Assembly (NCBI RefSeq): GCF_901482695.1
Contig: NZ_LR590484.1
Span: 1,488,001-1,552,000, forward strand
DNA: 64,000 bases
Origin: Sphingobacterium thalpophilum
GTDB taxonomy: Bacteria; Bacteroidota; Bacteroidia; Sphingobacteriales; Sphingobacteriaceae
Direction of reading: 5' to 3'
Position numbers and translations under genes: made by a program. The notes below the pieces were generated by a model. It worked only from the letters and a program-made list of their open reading frames with translations, did not search any database and was not told where the DNA came from. Below are positions 45,131 to 55,500 of this stretch, piece after piece (position 1 is the stretch's first letter; the number at the start of each line of letters is the position of its first letter).

Positions 45131-47530
45131 ATGGTAAATTTAAGGGTCATTTTACGCGCAATGCTAAAACGCGGAACGGTAAGCATCGTACACGTTGTTG
45201 GGATGTCAGTGTCTTTGGCGACGGCGATATTGCTGTTCCTTACGGCCAGGTTTGAACTGTCCTACGATAGCTTTCATGAAGATGCGGAGCGTATCGGTTG
45301 GCTATATAGCAAGAGCTACGATGAAAACGGGGCGAGGTACAATTCCTCAATGGCAGCTCCCTTGGCTCCTGCCCTTAAGGAAGAGATCGCCGGAATTGAA
45401 TACATCAGCAGGATGGCCAGCGGGAGTATTCTACTGAAGAACGGCGATAGGGAGTTGGTATCCACTAGCAGGTATGTGGACGATGACTTCCTGTCGATAT
45501 TTTCCTTTCCTCTTATTTCAGGTGATAAAAATGCATTAAATGACATCGGAAATATAGCAATAGAGGAAAACATGGCCCGTAACCTGTTCGGATCTGTCGA
45601 CGTCATTGGAAGGATGGTTAGCGTCAACATTGACGGAACTTGGGAGCAGAAGGTCATTTCAGCCGTCCTTGGCGAGACTCCTCAAAATTCCAGCATCCGC
45701 TTCAGTTCACTCTTAAGGTTCGAACTTCAACCAAACTATAGGACGGACAGGGATAACTGGACTTCCCAGAACCATGATGTTATATTAAAGCTCCGGGATA
45801 GAACCGTAGAGAACATCGATTTTGCGCGAGAAACCAGGGCATTCACCGAACTCCATTACAGAGATGAGATCGTTGGACGGAAAAACTCAGGCGGAAGTTC
45901 GGAGGAACTGGGGGATCTGTTTTCCCTCAACCTCATTTCCATCAAGGACTATCATCTCAACAGTTTCGGTATTTCGGGCGGCCCACCGTCTTTCTATCCA
46001 TGGATATTGCTGGCAGTGGCGGGACTCATCCTGATAACGGCATGTACGAATTTTGTCAGTCTTACGCTCGCGGGTTCTTTGCAGCGCAGCAGGGAGATCG
46101 GCACAAGGAAGATACTTGGAGCAACGCGCAAAGATCTAGCGGTCCATTTATGGTTGGAAACGTTCTTTGTATGCTTCCTGTCTTTGATCATTGGTCTGTT
46201 CTTTGCTTGGCTGGCCCTTTCCGAATACAATTCAATGTTAAACTACAGGCTTGAACTATCTTCATTGTTCTCCCCCGAAACCCTAATCTTTTTTATCGGT
46301 GCTTTTTTATCGGTTACCCTGCTGGCCGGTGGATATCCTGCCTTCAAAATTGCCCGTATGAGCTCGAATGAATCTTTAAGGGGAGACGTTACCATCAAAT
46401 CGTCCAGGCTAAGGAGCGGACTGACAGTGCTCCAGTTTTCCATAACGATTCTTTTTATCATTTCGTCAATTGTCGTCAGTTCACAGATTGAATACCTGGC
46501 AACCCGTTCCCTCGGATATAATGCAACTGAGGTCATCAGTATTCCGATAGGTAAGGGGATCGACAAAGGACAGGCATTGGAAAGGATGCGGGCAGAGCTC
46601 TCGAAGGAGACATGGATAAAATCCTTGAGCGCATCTGACGCAAACCTGGGGCTGGGCAGCGATGGTACCTTGCGAAGTAGCATTTTGAAGTTTTCACAGG
46701 AAGACAGGGATTACAGTACCAATTATATGCGCGTGGATTATGATTTTTTCAAGACTCTGGAAATCAGGTTACTTGCGGGGCGTGATTTCGACCGTACTAT
46801 GCATACAGATACCGCTGCCGTGATCGTTAATCGCAAGATGGCAGAGCAGATGGGCGGCATTGAACGGATTTTAGGGAAAAAGATTGCGCTCAACGGTGGG
46901 AGTACGGTTATTGGAGTAGTCGATGACTTTCACTTTCAGCATCTGCGGAAGAAAGTGGAACCATTGAGTCTTTCCATTAATGGAAATGCATCAGATATTG
47001 AATATATCTTTATCAAGGTAGAGACGGATTTTCTTCCTAAAACAATGGAAAATATTTGGGCGGTATGGAAAAAGGTTAATCCGAATGCCACCAATCCGGC
47101 ATCCTATCTGGATGAGAATGCAAATAACCTATATAGAAAGGACCGGACATTTTCAAAGATCGTAATGATAGGCTCCGGTATCGCCATCGTCATTTCCTGT
47201 ATGGGGCTTTTCGCGCTGGCACTGTCTGCCACTGCAAGGAGGGTTAAGGAGATCGGAATCCGTAAGGTCTTAGGGGCATCGGTATGGAGCGTCATAATGC
47301 TCATTTCGTCGGATTTCATTAAGCTGGTCGCCCTGGCATTTGCGATGTCCGCCCCCATGGCCTGGATACTCCTGAACTCTTGGTTGCAGACTTATGCATA
47401 TAGGGTACAAATGGAATGGTGGATGATGGGAATTGCCGCAGTGATCGTTTTTCTGACAACATTCTTCACCATTTTTTGGCAAACGTATCGTGCAGCTACA
47501 ACAAATCCTGTTGAAAGTTTGAGAATCTGA
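45131..47530 (+). CDS. MacB/FtsX-type ABC transporter permease
   Basis: The 799-residue protein has an N-terminal helix and a MacB-like periplasmic domain (residues about 45-280), an FtsX block of three helices (about 285-415; SLTLAGSLQRSREIGTRKIL), a second periplasmic domain and a final FtsX block (about 680-799; ALSATARRVKEIGIRKVLGA). This duplicated layout is usual for Bacteroidota permeases of this class. No ATPase gene is adjacent. Substrates of relatives include lipoproteins and antimicrobial compounds; none can be assigned here. Confidence 0.85.
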   Translation: MVNLRVILRAMLKRGTVSIVHVVGMSVSLATAILLFLTARFELSYDSFHEDAERIGWLYSKSYDENGARYNSSMAAPLAPALKEEIAGIEYISRMASGSILLKNGDRELVSTSRYVDDDFLSIFSFPLISGDKNALNDIGNIAIEENMARNLFGSVDVIGRMVSVNIDGTWEQKVISAVLGETPQNSSIRFSSLLRFELQPNYRTDRDNWTSQNHDVILKLRDRTVENIDFARETRAFTELHYRDEIVGRKNSGGSSEELGDLFSLNLISIKDYHLNSFGISGGPPSFYPWILLAVAGLILITACTNFVSLTLAGSLQRSREIGTRKILGATRKDLAVHLWLETFFVCFLSLIIGLFFAWLALSEYNSMLNYRLELSSLFSPETLIFFIGAFLSVTLLAGGYPAFKIARMSSNESLRGDVTIKSSRLRSGLTVLQFSITILFIISSIVVSSQIEYLATRSLGYNATEVISIPIGKGIDKGQALERMRAELSKETWIKSLSASDANLGLGSDGTLRSSILKFSQEDRDYSTNYMRVDYDFFKTLEIRLLAGRDFDRTMHTDTAAVIVNRKMAEQMGGIERILGKKIALNGGSTVIGVVDDFHFQHLRKKVEPLSLSINGNASDIEYIFIKVETDFLPKTMENIWAVWKKVNPNATNPASYLDENANNLYRKDRTFSKIVMIGSGIAIVISCMGLFALALSATARRVKEIGIRKVLGASVWSVIMLISSDFIKLVALAFAMSAPMAWILLNSWLQTYAYRVQMEWWMMGIAAVIVFLTTFFTIFWQTYRAATTNPVESLRI

Positions 47531-47701
47531 TAATACAATTATTATTTGCTTTTGGCCCCAGAACAATAAACCAAGAATGAGATCCCTTCATCGAGAATTA
47601 ATAAGCTGTCAGGCTCTCAGCTAATGGTGTTTTAGGCTTTCGCCTTTTATATCATTTGCATAGTTCTGACAAAATAATCCACCTTTTTACAGCAGCTTTT
47701 A

Positions 47702-48139
47702 TCAACGTTTAACAGCAATACATTCAATTTCGATACTCGCATTCTTAGCTAAGGAAGAAACTTCGACCGTACTTCTTGCCGGCAAATTATTCGTAAAATA
47801 ACGCTCATAAATTTTATTAATGGTTTCAAACTGTTTTATATCTGTTAAAAAGATCGTGGTCTTGGTAATGTGTTGGAAGTCGGATTGGTTATTTTCTAAG
47901 ATAATCTTTACATTTTCCATAATCTGAACCGTTTGTTCTTCTATATCGTTTTTTATCGTATTGGTTTTTGGGTCTAAGCCAATTTGACCCGATACAAAAA
48001 TGAGATCACCGTAATTGGTCGAATGGCTGTAAGGTCCCACTTCTTTTGGCAAACCCTTATGTTTTAATGCTATGATTTGCCTTTTGGTACTGCAGGATAA
48101 TAATGTCAGCGCGAGGAAAAGTATGATAAGTCTGTGCAT
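47702..48139 (-). CDS. RidA/YjgF-family protein with lipoprotein signal
   Basis: The 145-residue protein shows the RidA family signature: GLPKEVGPYSHSTNYGDLIF near the N-terminus, VSGQIGLDP, and VEVSSLAKNASIEIECIAV at the end. The catalytic-type Arg of imine deaminases would be in LPARSTVEV, which is present. Unusually it carries a lipoprotein-type signal (LIILFLALTLLSCSTK), so it is probably exported. It follows the hydrolase gene but is separated from it by a terminator. Confidence 0.8.
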   Translation of the reverse strand: MHRLIILFLALTLLSCSTKRQIIALKHKGLPKEVGPYSHSTNYGDLIFVSGQIGLDPKTNTIKNDIEEQTVQIMENVKIILENNQSDFQHITKTTIFLTDIKQFETINKIYERYFTNNLPARSTVEVSSLAKNASIEIECIAVKR

Positions 48140-48164
48140 TTCAGGTAATTTTAATAGTAAAAAA

Positions 48165-48191
48165 ATGAGGTTAGCTGTAGACTAACCTCAT
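48165..48191 (-). terminator. Intrinsic terminator after the alpha/beta hydrolase gene
   Basis: ATGAGGTTAG and CTAACCTCAT form a perfect 10-bp stem with a 7-nt loop. On the minus strand a TTTTT run follows. It lies 13 nt past the hydrolase stop and before the RidA-like gene. Confidence 0.85.
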
Positions 48192-48203
48192 CCTGTAATT
48201 CCC

Positions 48204-49112
48204 TTATTTTTTGATGAAGTTTAATAATTCGCCGTTAAATTTATCCAATTCTTCGATGAAGAGTGCATGACCACTTTTTTCGAAAGGAACTAAAGTTGAA
48301 TTCTTTAGTAAGATATTCATTTGTTCTGCCAGGTCAAAAGAACAGATTTTATCTAATTTACCGTGTAGGATCAAAGTAGGAATTGTTATTTTTTTCAAAT
48401 CATTACGCAGATCAGTATCTCTCAAAGTTTTCAATCCTTCAGCCATTGCATAAGGTGATGCCTGAGCCTGGATGCCGCCTAACCAAGCGCCGTGACCTTG
48501 AGAAACGCTGGTCTCATTGGCAGGAAATATCTTACCAAATGTGGCGAATAATTCCGGACGGTTGGTATTGTTCAGATTGATCAATCCGTTAACGTCTTCC
48601 TTGGTCCATAGCCCATAATTAAAGTCTGCACGCTTTGTCCAAATTGGTGCTGCCGCTCCAAATAATGCCATTTTTGAAACGTGAGCAGCGTTGTATTTGG
48701 CTACATAGTGGATCACTGTGGCGCCCCCCATCGAAAATCCGCCCATTGTAGCATTTTTAATATCCAATTTGTCCAAAACAACTTTGATATCATCGGCAAA
48801 CACATCGTAATTATATTTGCCTCCGGGTTTATCAGACAATCCGAAACCTCTTAACGTAATACCGATTACACGATAGCCTTTTTGGATAAAATCAGCAGAT
48901 TGATATTCATACATCGCATCGCTCAGGGGCCATCCGTGAATCAAAACAATGGGCTCTCCCTCACCAAGGTCGGTTACATGGAGTTTTACATTTTTCTCCA
49001 CTTCAATATATTCTTCTCTTCCAAAGGATGCAGGAGTTCTTTTAGTTTGTGATAATACAATATTTGAAATGAAGGTTGTCAATAATACGACTGCTAAAAC
49101 TAATTTTTTCAT
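48204..49112 (-). CDS. Exported alpha/beta-fold hydrolase
   Basis: The 302-residue protein has a signal peptide (LVLAVVLLTTFISNIVLSQ) and an alpha/beta hydrolase core: oxyanion HGWPLSDAMYE, nucleophile GGFSMGGATVIHY (Ser about 125), acid in LHGKLDKICSF and His in SGHALFIEE. It resembles haloperoxidase/arylesterase-type enzymes, but the leader indicates periplasmic location. It has its own terminator. Confidence 0.85.
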   Translation of the reverse strand: MKKLVLAVVLLTTFISNIVLSQTKRTPASFGREEYIEVEKNVKLHVTDLGEGEPIVLIHGWPLSDAMYEYQSADFIQKGYRVIGITLRGFGLSDKPGGKYNYDVFADDIKVVLDKLDIKNATMGGFSMGGATVIHYVAKYNAAHVSKMALFGAAAPIWTKRADFNYGLWTKEDVNGLINLNNTNRPELFATFGKIFPANETSVSQGHGAWLGGIQAQASPYAMAEGLKTLRDTDLRNDLKKITIPTLILHGKLDKICSFDLAEQMNILLKNSTLVPFEKSGHALFIEELDKFNGELLNFIKK

Positions 49113-49281
49113 GATCTTTAACTATTTATTGTTGTTGTTATTTTTGATAATACAAAGTTGCTCTTATTCTTCAGGCCTTACAATGGACAGCTTTCGCTTT
49201 GAATTGCACTTTTTGCCCAAAAAGAGTGCATTCATTTACGGAACTGTATATTTTTAGGTGGCAGAAAGAGATAAACATAAA

Positions 49282-49309
49282 AAAAGCACAACCGAATGGC
49301 TGTGCTTTT
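49282..49309 (-). terminator. Terminator of the decayed AraC gene
   Basis: AAAAGCACA and TGTGCTTTT form a 9-bp stem around a 10-nt loop. On the minus strand TTTTTTT follows. It lies downstream of the AraC remnant at 49337-49450. Confidence 0.65.
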
Positions 49310-49336
49310 CATGAAAATATATCGGAGAATATACTT

Positions 49337-49450
49337 TTAAAATTGCTTTCTGAAACTGGTGGGTGATATTCCTTTATGTTTCGTAAAAAAGCGGACAAAA
49401 TAGCCGTGGTTCTCGTAATTGAATGTGTATGCAATTTCTTTAACATTCAT
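49337..49450 (-). pseudogene. AraC-type helix-turn-helix remnant
   Basis: The reverse strand reads MNVKEIAYTFNYENHGYFVR then FFTKHKGISPTSFRKQF and a stop, the last helix-turn-helix of an AraC regulator. In-frame upstream codons give KKMGQ, a stop, then LE. The remainder of the gene is missing. It lies upstream of, and opposite to, the XRE gene. Confidence 0.7.
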
Positions 49451-49671
49451 CTCCAATTATTGGCCCATCTTCTTCACGGTTATTAAGTTCTTTATGAATC
49501 ACTGTTTACGGATTACGTCAAAGTGAACCATAGACAACAGAAAATCCAATCTCCGCTATTTTGGCATTCTTGGATGATACATGTTCCAGCAAAGAATGAT
49601 TGAAATAAATTTGTCAGCGAACAGAAGCGCAGAATTTTGTATCTTAACATTCAATTAATTTTTAAATAACC

Positions 49672-50010
49672 ATGGTAGCAAAAGCAATTCGATTACTTAG
49701 GCAGCAAAGGGGCTGGACCCAACATGATGTTGCACAGAGATTACAAATATCAATTCCCTCATTATCAAAAATAGAAGCAGGAATTACAGACCTTAATCTC
49801 TCACGGTTAAACCAAATCGCAGAGTTATTTAATTTGACAACCGTACAGCTATTATCTTATTCTGGATCAGAAGAGGTTGAAGAGGAGGCTGATAAGGTAA
49901 AAGTACTTTCGGAAAAGATACAACAGCGCGACGACGAAATTATCCATCTTCAGAAAAAGATCATACTATTATATGAGCACCTGTACAGTCTCCACAGCAG
50001 CTTAATATAA
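49672..50010 (+). CDS. XRE-family helix-turn-helix regulator
   Basis: The 112-residue protein has an XRE domain (residues about 4-60; IRLLRQQRGWTQHDVAQRLQ, PSLSKIEAG) and a C-terminal coiled coil (VLSEKIQQRDDEIIHLQKK). Its 5' flank, a short internal stretch (LLSYSGSEE) and the downstream hairpin are all found again near 57.8 kb beside an intact Rpn gene, where this gene is deleted. It may therefore regulate an Rpn-type neighbour, of which only a tail remains here. Confidence 0.85.
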   Translation: MVAKAIRLLRQQRGWTQHDVAQRLQISIPSLSKIEAGITDLNLSRLNQIAELFNLTTVQLLSYSGSEEVEEEADKVKVLSEKIQQRDDEIIHLQKKIILLYEHLYSLHSSLI

Positions 50011-50013
50011 AAA

Positions 50014-50039
50014 AAGCCACTCCCCTCCGGAAATGGCTT
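50014..50039 (-). terminator. Terminator hairpin, copy at the Rpn remnant
   Basis: AAGCCA / TGGCTT stem around a G/C-rich loop, followed on the minus strand by TTTTT. It is nearly identical to 57879-57904 downstream of the intact Rpn gene. Confidence 0.6.
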
Positions 50040-50059
50040 CAGCAATATTTATGTAATAG

Positions 50060-50183
50060 CCAAGCTATTTGAGCTTTCGATTTTTCTCAACGAAAGGCCG
50101 ATACCTTCAGCGATATCGGCTACAATCATACCCGTTTCTTGAGCTTCTGCGCGATTGAAATCCCCTCTTCAACGCTTGCCTTT
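50060..50183 (-). pseudogene. C-terminal remnant of an Rpn-family nuclease
   Basis: Two frames combine into KASVEEGISIAQKLKK and TGMIVADIAEGIGLSLRKIE, the usual C-terminal tail of Rpn/PD-(D/E)XK proteins (compare ISEVTGLSVDEIEKLK at 57930). A frameshift separates them and another base is missing near the stop. The nuclease domain is absent. Confidence 0.6.
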
Positions 50184-50208
50184 ATTCGCTATCTTCCTCT
50201 AAAGACTT

Positions 50209-50483
50209 TTAACAGGCCATAACAATAATAACCTCTATATTGGTTTGTGTACCCTCGATTTTGCTACTTTGTGTAGCTTCCTTGGCCACATGCATGCTGA
50301 TGAACAAATCTATATTAGGAATGTATTCAGAATACATATCTAATCTTCCCATCTGTCGATCGGCATTTGATAGCAATTGTTGTATCTCCATATCATCCAA
50401 TAGCCATTGTTTGTTAAGTTCAGTGGGCTGAAAGCTTTTATAATAACCTTGATTGATATATTTCCTGGTTTGAAATCTTTCAT
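50209..50483 (-). pseudogene. N-terminal remnant of a Fic-family protein
   Basis: Reads MKDFKPGN, then after a one-base frameshift YINQGYYKSFQPTELNKQWL, LLSNADRQMGRLDMYSEYI and FISMHVAKEATQSSKIEGTQ. This is the Fic N-terminal domain with the S/T-x-x-x-E/N-like inhibitory region at SSKIEGTQ. The Fic catalytic core HPFxxGNGR is missing because the frame ends at 50209. Confidence 0.7.
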
Positions 50484-50646
50484 TGAAATAAAATTACGAT
50501 GAAATTTTAAATAGAATAAGCACTTATTTAAAATTGGCCTCACAAAATTAAATAAAGAAATCCTTATTTAAAAATAGCCAAATTATTTTAAATACCCTAC
50601 TGCCACAGAAACTATGACAGCAATTATATAATTGAATTTCTAGACA

Positions 50647-52515
50647 TTACCAACCATAGTTTTGAATCAGCACTCCAGGAGCTTTCATGACCTCTGCCGT
50701 AGGCAAAGGCATCAAATAGTGGTTAATTGTAAACACACGTTTTCCGTTTTTAAATGCGGTAGGCTTGTAGAAACTCTCTCCCGAAGCATTGATATTTAAT
50801 CCTATCAACTCCGTGCATTCATCCGTATGTGCGATAAGCCAACGCCGGATATCAAAAAATCGATGTCCTTCCGTAAACAATTCGATCTTACGTTCATTTC
50901 TGATCCTCGTTCGCATCCCTGCTTTGGTAAGATCTTCTGCGCGTGAGGAAATAGGAAGTTCAGGCATACCAACACGCTTCCTGACCTGATTGATTGCTAC
51001 GTATACATCTTGACTGGGAGCATCCAGATATTCGTTCATTGCTTCGGCATACCAAAGGTAGACCTCAGCCAACCGGATATAAATTCCGTTACGCATATTG
51101 CTTATAGCTTTATTTTTAGGGTCTTGCGTAGGCGCTACAGTTTTCTGTACATAATATCCAGTGCGCGTGTTCTGTCCTGTTTTACCTCCCCAACCATCAT
51201 TATTATTTCCAAGATTGGTCACGTATTCCGTGATCACATTACGGTGTAAAAGCGGTTGTCCGTTAAAGTAGATATCCGTATACATACGCGGATCACGATT
51301 ATGGTAAAGACTCCTGATCCGAACATCGACTTTTTGCCACTTTTGGTTTCTAAACACATTCATGGTTGTATCCGTCCAGGCGTCGCGCACATATCCAGAG
51401 CGGGGATCATCTATTGGTAAACCATTTTTCATTTCGTACGAATCTACGAAAGCATTGGTAACGCTGAGAGATCCCTGACTGCCGTAGTCCGTACCATTGG
51501 GCATCAACTTCGCATCCCAACTACCCGCAGTACGCGAGCCGATCTGTTTGTGCCAGATCACCTCCGTACGGTTACGTATGTAAAACAATTCCTGCTGAAT
51601 ACTATGGAGGCTATACATACCGAGATCAATCACTTCCTTCGCTGCATCCGCTGCTTTTTTCCATTTTTCTTTATCATATTGCTGTGGAAATAACGCCGTC
51701 CCATCACTGTTTTTTACCGCGAGTAAAGTTGTCTTCACATCCTGCCCATTGACTGTAATCCCCTTACCATCAAGCTCCCCTCCATTAAAAAGCGGGCTCG
51801 CCGCATACAAAAGTGTCTTTGCTTTTAATGCCAATGCCGCTCCTTTAGTTGCCCTGCCATATTCACTTAAGTCATCCTCATAAGATAAAGGCAATCCCGA
51901 TGCAGCCTCATCACAGAGCTTTACGATAAAGTTAACTACTTCGTCGACAGGTCTACGGTCTTTTCTCAATACCTCATCCATATCCAAAACACTATAATGA
52001 CGGTCAATTAGCGGTACGGCCCCATATCGTTTAAAGAGTTCAAAATAATAGAATGCCAAAAGGAACTTAACCTCACATTTATAGCGTGGTATGACCACTG
52101 TCAGATAACGTTCACGTTGTGCATCGTTCAATACAGGTACCTGATCAATATTTTCTAGAAAGTGGTAGGCAATGCGTACGTTTTGATAAGTTTCCTCCCA
52201 ATTGCCTAATGGGTTTGTCACAGGGTTCCAAGCGCCTTGCTCATAAAGACGGGCATTACTCTGATCCCAATTATGGTAGGTTTCATCCGAGGATGGCGAC
52301 AGGATATTATTACTCCCCCCATTTGCATCAAAATAGATCGGCAGGTTATCATAGAGTCTGGTAACTTCTTTTTCGGCTTGTTTGATATCTTCAAATACAT
52401 TTTCCTCTTTATGGAATTCAGAGGGCACAACATCCAAAAATTTGCTGCACCCGACGATTGTCAGCACGGCCGAAACAGCCATCCCGATTGTAAGAATATT
52501 AATTTTTATTTTCAT
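50647..52515 (-). CDS. SusD/RagB-family outer-membrane lipoprotein
   Basis: The 622-residue protein has a lipoprotein signal (AVSAVLTIVGCSKFLDV) and typical SusD parts: an N-terminal TPR-like region (NVRIAYHFLENIDQVPVLND, VKFLLAFYYFELFKRYGAVP) and a C-terminal end with RNERKIELFTEGHRFFDIRR and YLMPLPTAEV. It partners the SusC protein encoded 9 nt upstream to bind and import an oligosaccharide or peptide. It is the last gene of the unit; no hydrolase follows. Confidence 0.92.
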   Translation of the reverse strand: MKIKINILTIGMAVSAVLTIVGCSKFLDVVPSEFHKEENVFEDIKQAEKEVTRLYDNLPIYFDANGGSNNILSPSSDETYHNWDQSNARLYEQGAWNPVTNPLGNWEETYQNVRIAYHFLENIDQVPVLNDAQRERYLTVVIPRYKCEVKFLLAFYYFELFKRYGAVPLIDRHYSVLDMDEVLRKDRRPVDEVVNFIVKLCDEAASGLPLSYEDDLSEYGRATKGAALALKAKTLLYAASPLFNGGELDGKGITVNGQDVKTTLLAVKNSDGTALFPQQYDKEKWKKAADAAKEVIDLGMYSLHSIQQELFYIRNRTEVIWHKQIGSRTAGSWDAKLMPNGTDYGSQGSLSVTNAFVDSYEMKNGLPIDDPRSGYVRDAWTDTTMNVFRNQKWQKVDVRIRSLYHNRDPRMYTDIYFNGQPLLHRNVITEYVTNLGNNNDGWGGKTGQNTRTGYYVQKTVAPTQDPKNKAISNMRNGIYIRLAEVYLWYAEAMNEYLDAPSQDVYVAINQVRKRVGMPELPISSRAEDLTKAGMRTRIRNERKIELFTEGHRFFDIRRWLIAHTDECTELIGLNINASGESFYKPTAFKNGKRVFTINHYLMPLPTAEVMKAPGVLIQNYGW

Positions 52516-52524
52516 TTTTTCAAG

Positions 52525-55500
52525 TTAAAAACCAACGTTTACACCAAAATTATAAGTGGCCATCAATGGATAACCAGGCGATCCGTAATTTTCCTCAGGA
52601 TCGAACAACTTTACTTTATCCCATGTAAATAGATTATTTCCGTTAACATAGAGGCGGACCTTAGAAGCCGCAATTTTCCGGGACCAATGTTGCGGAAGCG
52701 TAAATCCGATTTCCATATTTTTCAGGCGAACATAATTTCCGTTTCTTAAATAATGAGTGCTACGCTGCGTATTATTGGGTGTCTTTTGGCTCATCGGCCG
52801 TGGAAATGTTGCCTGTTGGTTTTCCGGTGTCCAATAGTCCGTAGCGACGACCTTCATTACCTGTCTAAATTCCAGATTAGCACCAAACATGGTCCAACCA
52901 TCGATAAATACACTACGTCCAAAACCACCTTGGAATAGTGCTGAGATATCCAACCCTTTATAGGAAAATCCCATTGCTGCACCCAAAATTGAGGTCGGTT
53001 CGGATGATTTACCTAAATATGTAAGGTCATAAGAATCAATCTTCTCATCGCCGTTGATATCACGATACTTAATATCTCCCGGTTGGGCCACACCAAAAAA
53101 CGACTGTGAGGGCGAGTTGGCAATATCATCCCGGTCTTTGAAGTATCCTTCTGAAATATAAGTCTGTATGTCGGTCAGCTGACGCCCCTTGCGTGTCTGC
53201 CAGGGACGGTCTGAAGATGGTTCTTCGAGATAATCCAGAATTTTGTTTTTTGCATAGGTATAGTTCGCCCTTAGAAAATAGCTAAAGTCTTTGCTGATAC
53301 GTAGGCTATGCCTTAGGTCCAGCTCAAAACCTCTGTTTTCAACTACGCCCGCATTTACTGTCGGCAATAGCCCTGCCGGAATACCCAATAGGGCTGAACT
53401 GATCCTCGAAGAAGTTGTAAAGATATCTTTTCTACGTTCTTTGAAGATGTCTCCTGTAAATTCGAATAGCCCATTTTTGATATTGATATCTAAACCAATG
53501 TTAGTCATCCGTGCAGTTTCCCAGGTAACGAGTTCGTTGCCAATTTTTTCTTCAATAGCGCCACTCATTCCCGTCTGGTAATCATAGCCGAAGGTATAGC
53601 CGCCACTTGCAAGGTTCCATTTACTCTGGTAAGCAAAGCGTGTCTGTGGATCCTGGTTTCCAACCTTACCATGTGAAGCCCTGATCTTTAGTAGATCGAG
53701 CCATGCAGCATCTTTTAGGAAGTTTTCTCGGTTGATTGCCCATCCGATGGAAAAAGATGGAAAGAAACCAAAACGGCGCCCTTTAATAAAGTTTTCAGAG
53801 CCATTGTACCCAAAATTGGCTTCTGCAAAATACCGGTCCTGATAACTGTAGGCCAAACGCGATACCAATCCCTGTTCACGATACGGCAAAGCATCAATAT
53901 AATTGTCGGCACGTTTTGATTTGCTAGTCAGTCGATATAAGATCATACCTGTTAGGTCATGTGCACCAAATTTCCGGTTGTAGTTGATATAAAACTCAGG
54001 ATTGATATTCAATTCATAGTTATCATATGCAGGCTCGTAATTCAAAAAATCTTGGCCCTGTTTTACTTGACTGTATTTATCATCCCCCTCATATTGATAA
54101 GACCAATAATTTTTGGTTCTTCTAAATCCGCCTTCATTTTTTGCATCATAAGAAAATCGAGTCCGTGCCGACAAACCTTTCGTCAGAAAATCAAGCTTGG
54201 CAGTCACCCCCACTGTTCCCTGTAGGTAGGGTGTCAACATACGTTTGTACCCGCGTTGTGTTAATTGGGCATAGGGATTACTGCTTCCCCGAGCCGGTTC
54301 AGCGATCGATCCATCGGGATTGAACACAGGCATTTCATAAGGAGCAGTATATTTTAAAGAAGTAAAAAAATCAGTTGATGTCGGTGTTGGATAATTCCGG
54401 TTACGCACAATGGTAGCTAATCCTAGCTCCGCATTAAAGATATCGCTGATTTTCAAATCAATATTAGACCTAAAATTAAAACGCTGTTCATTTGCCTGAA
54501 TATTATACTCTTTTATTGCATCATCATGGGCATAAATACCATTCTCATTCATATAAGATCCCGATACAAAATATTTGAAACGGTCTCCCCCACCAGTTAC
54601 ATTTACATTCGCTGTCCGACGCCAAGAATAGTCCTTCAACATATAGTCGAGCCAGCTGACACTCGGATACAAATATTCATACTGTAGAGATGGATCCCAG
54701 TGAATGGAGCGGTCGAATCGGGAAATGTACTCGTCTGTATAGATTTCAGCCTCTGAATAACGGCCATCATTGATCAATCCTCTTCGGTAGTAGCGGAAAT
54801 AGTCGACTGAATTCGGGTATTCTGGGAGTCTTGTCGGTTCATTAATCGCATTTTCATAACTGAATTGCACATTTGGTTTTCCCTCATTTCCCCTTTTTGT
54901 TGTCACCAAGACGACACCATTGGCGCCCCGCACCCCATAAACCGCTGTAGAAGATGCATCCTTTAAAATCGTGATGGACTCTACTTCATTGGGATCTATG
55001 AATTCAAAGCCATCGCGGGGCACCCCATCAATCATGATCAAGGGTCCATTGCCGCCCGAATAAGTTGATTGGCCACGTAGCCAAATCGAAGAGCCATTTG
55101 CACCAGCCTCACCGGAAGATTGTCTCGCGATCAGCCCCGGCAGCCTTCCCACCAACGCGCTTGAAAGATTAGATACCGCAGACTGCTTTAGTTCTTTCGT
55201 TTCTACTGAAGCAACAGCTCCCGTCAGGGTAATCTTACGCTGTTTTCCAAATCCAACCACTACCACTTCATCCAGATTGGTATTGTCTTTGGCCAGCGTT
55301 ATCAACAAAGAATTGTTGTCATTTCCCTTTACGATGAAATTTTTTAGCTGCTGTGTTTTGAAACCGACAGAATTAAAGTTTACAAAAACCGTATCTCCAA
55401 CAAGCAATTGCTTTATCTCGAACATTCCATTTGCGGTAGTCGACTGGTTGGATATAACTCCCCCCAGGCTATCTAAAATAGATACGGTAACCGATGAAAG

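Noticed and set aside
47634-47648. AGGC-TTTC-GCCT-TTT as terminator of the ABC permease gene
   Set aside because: A four-base stem is too weak to call.
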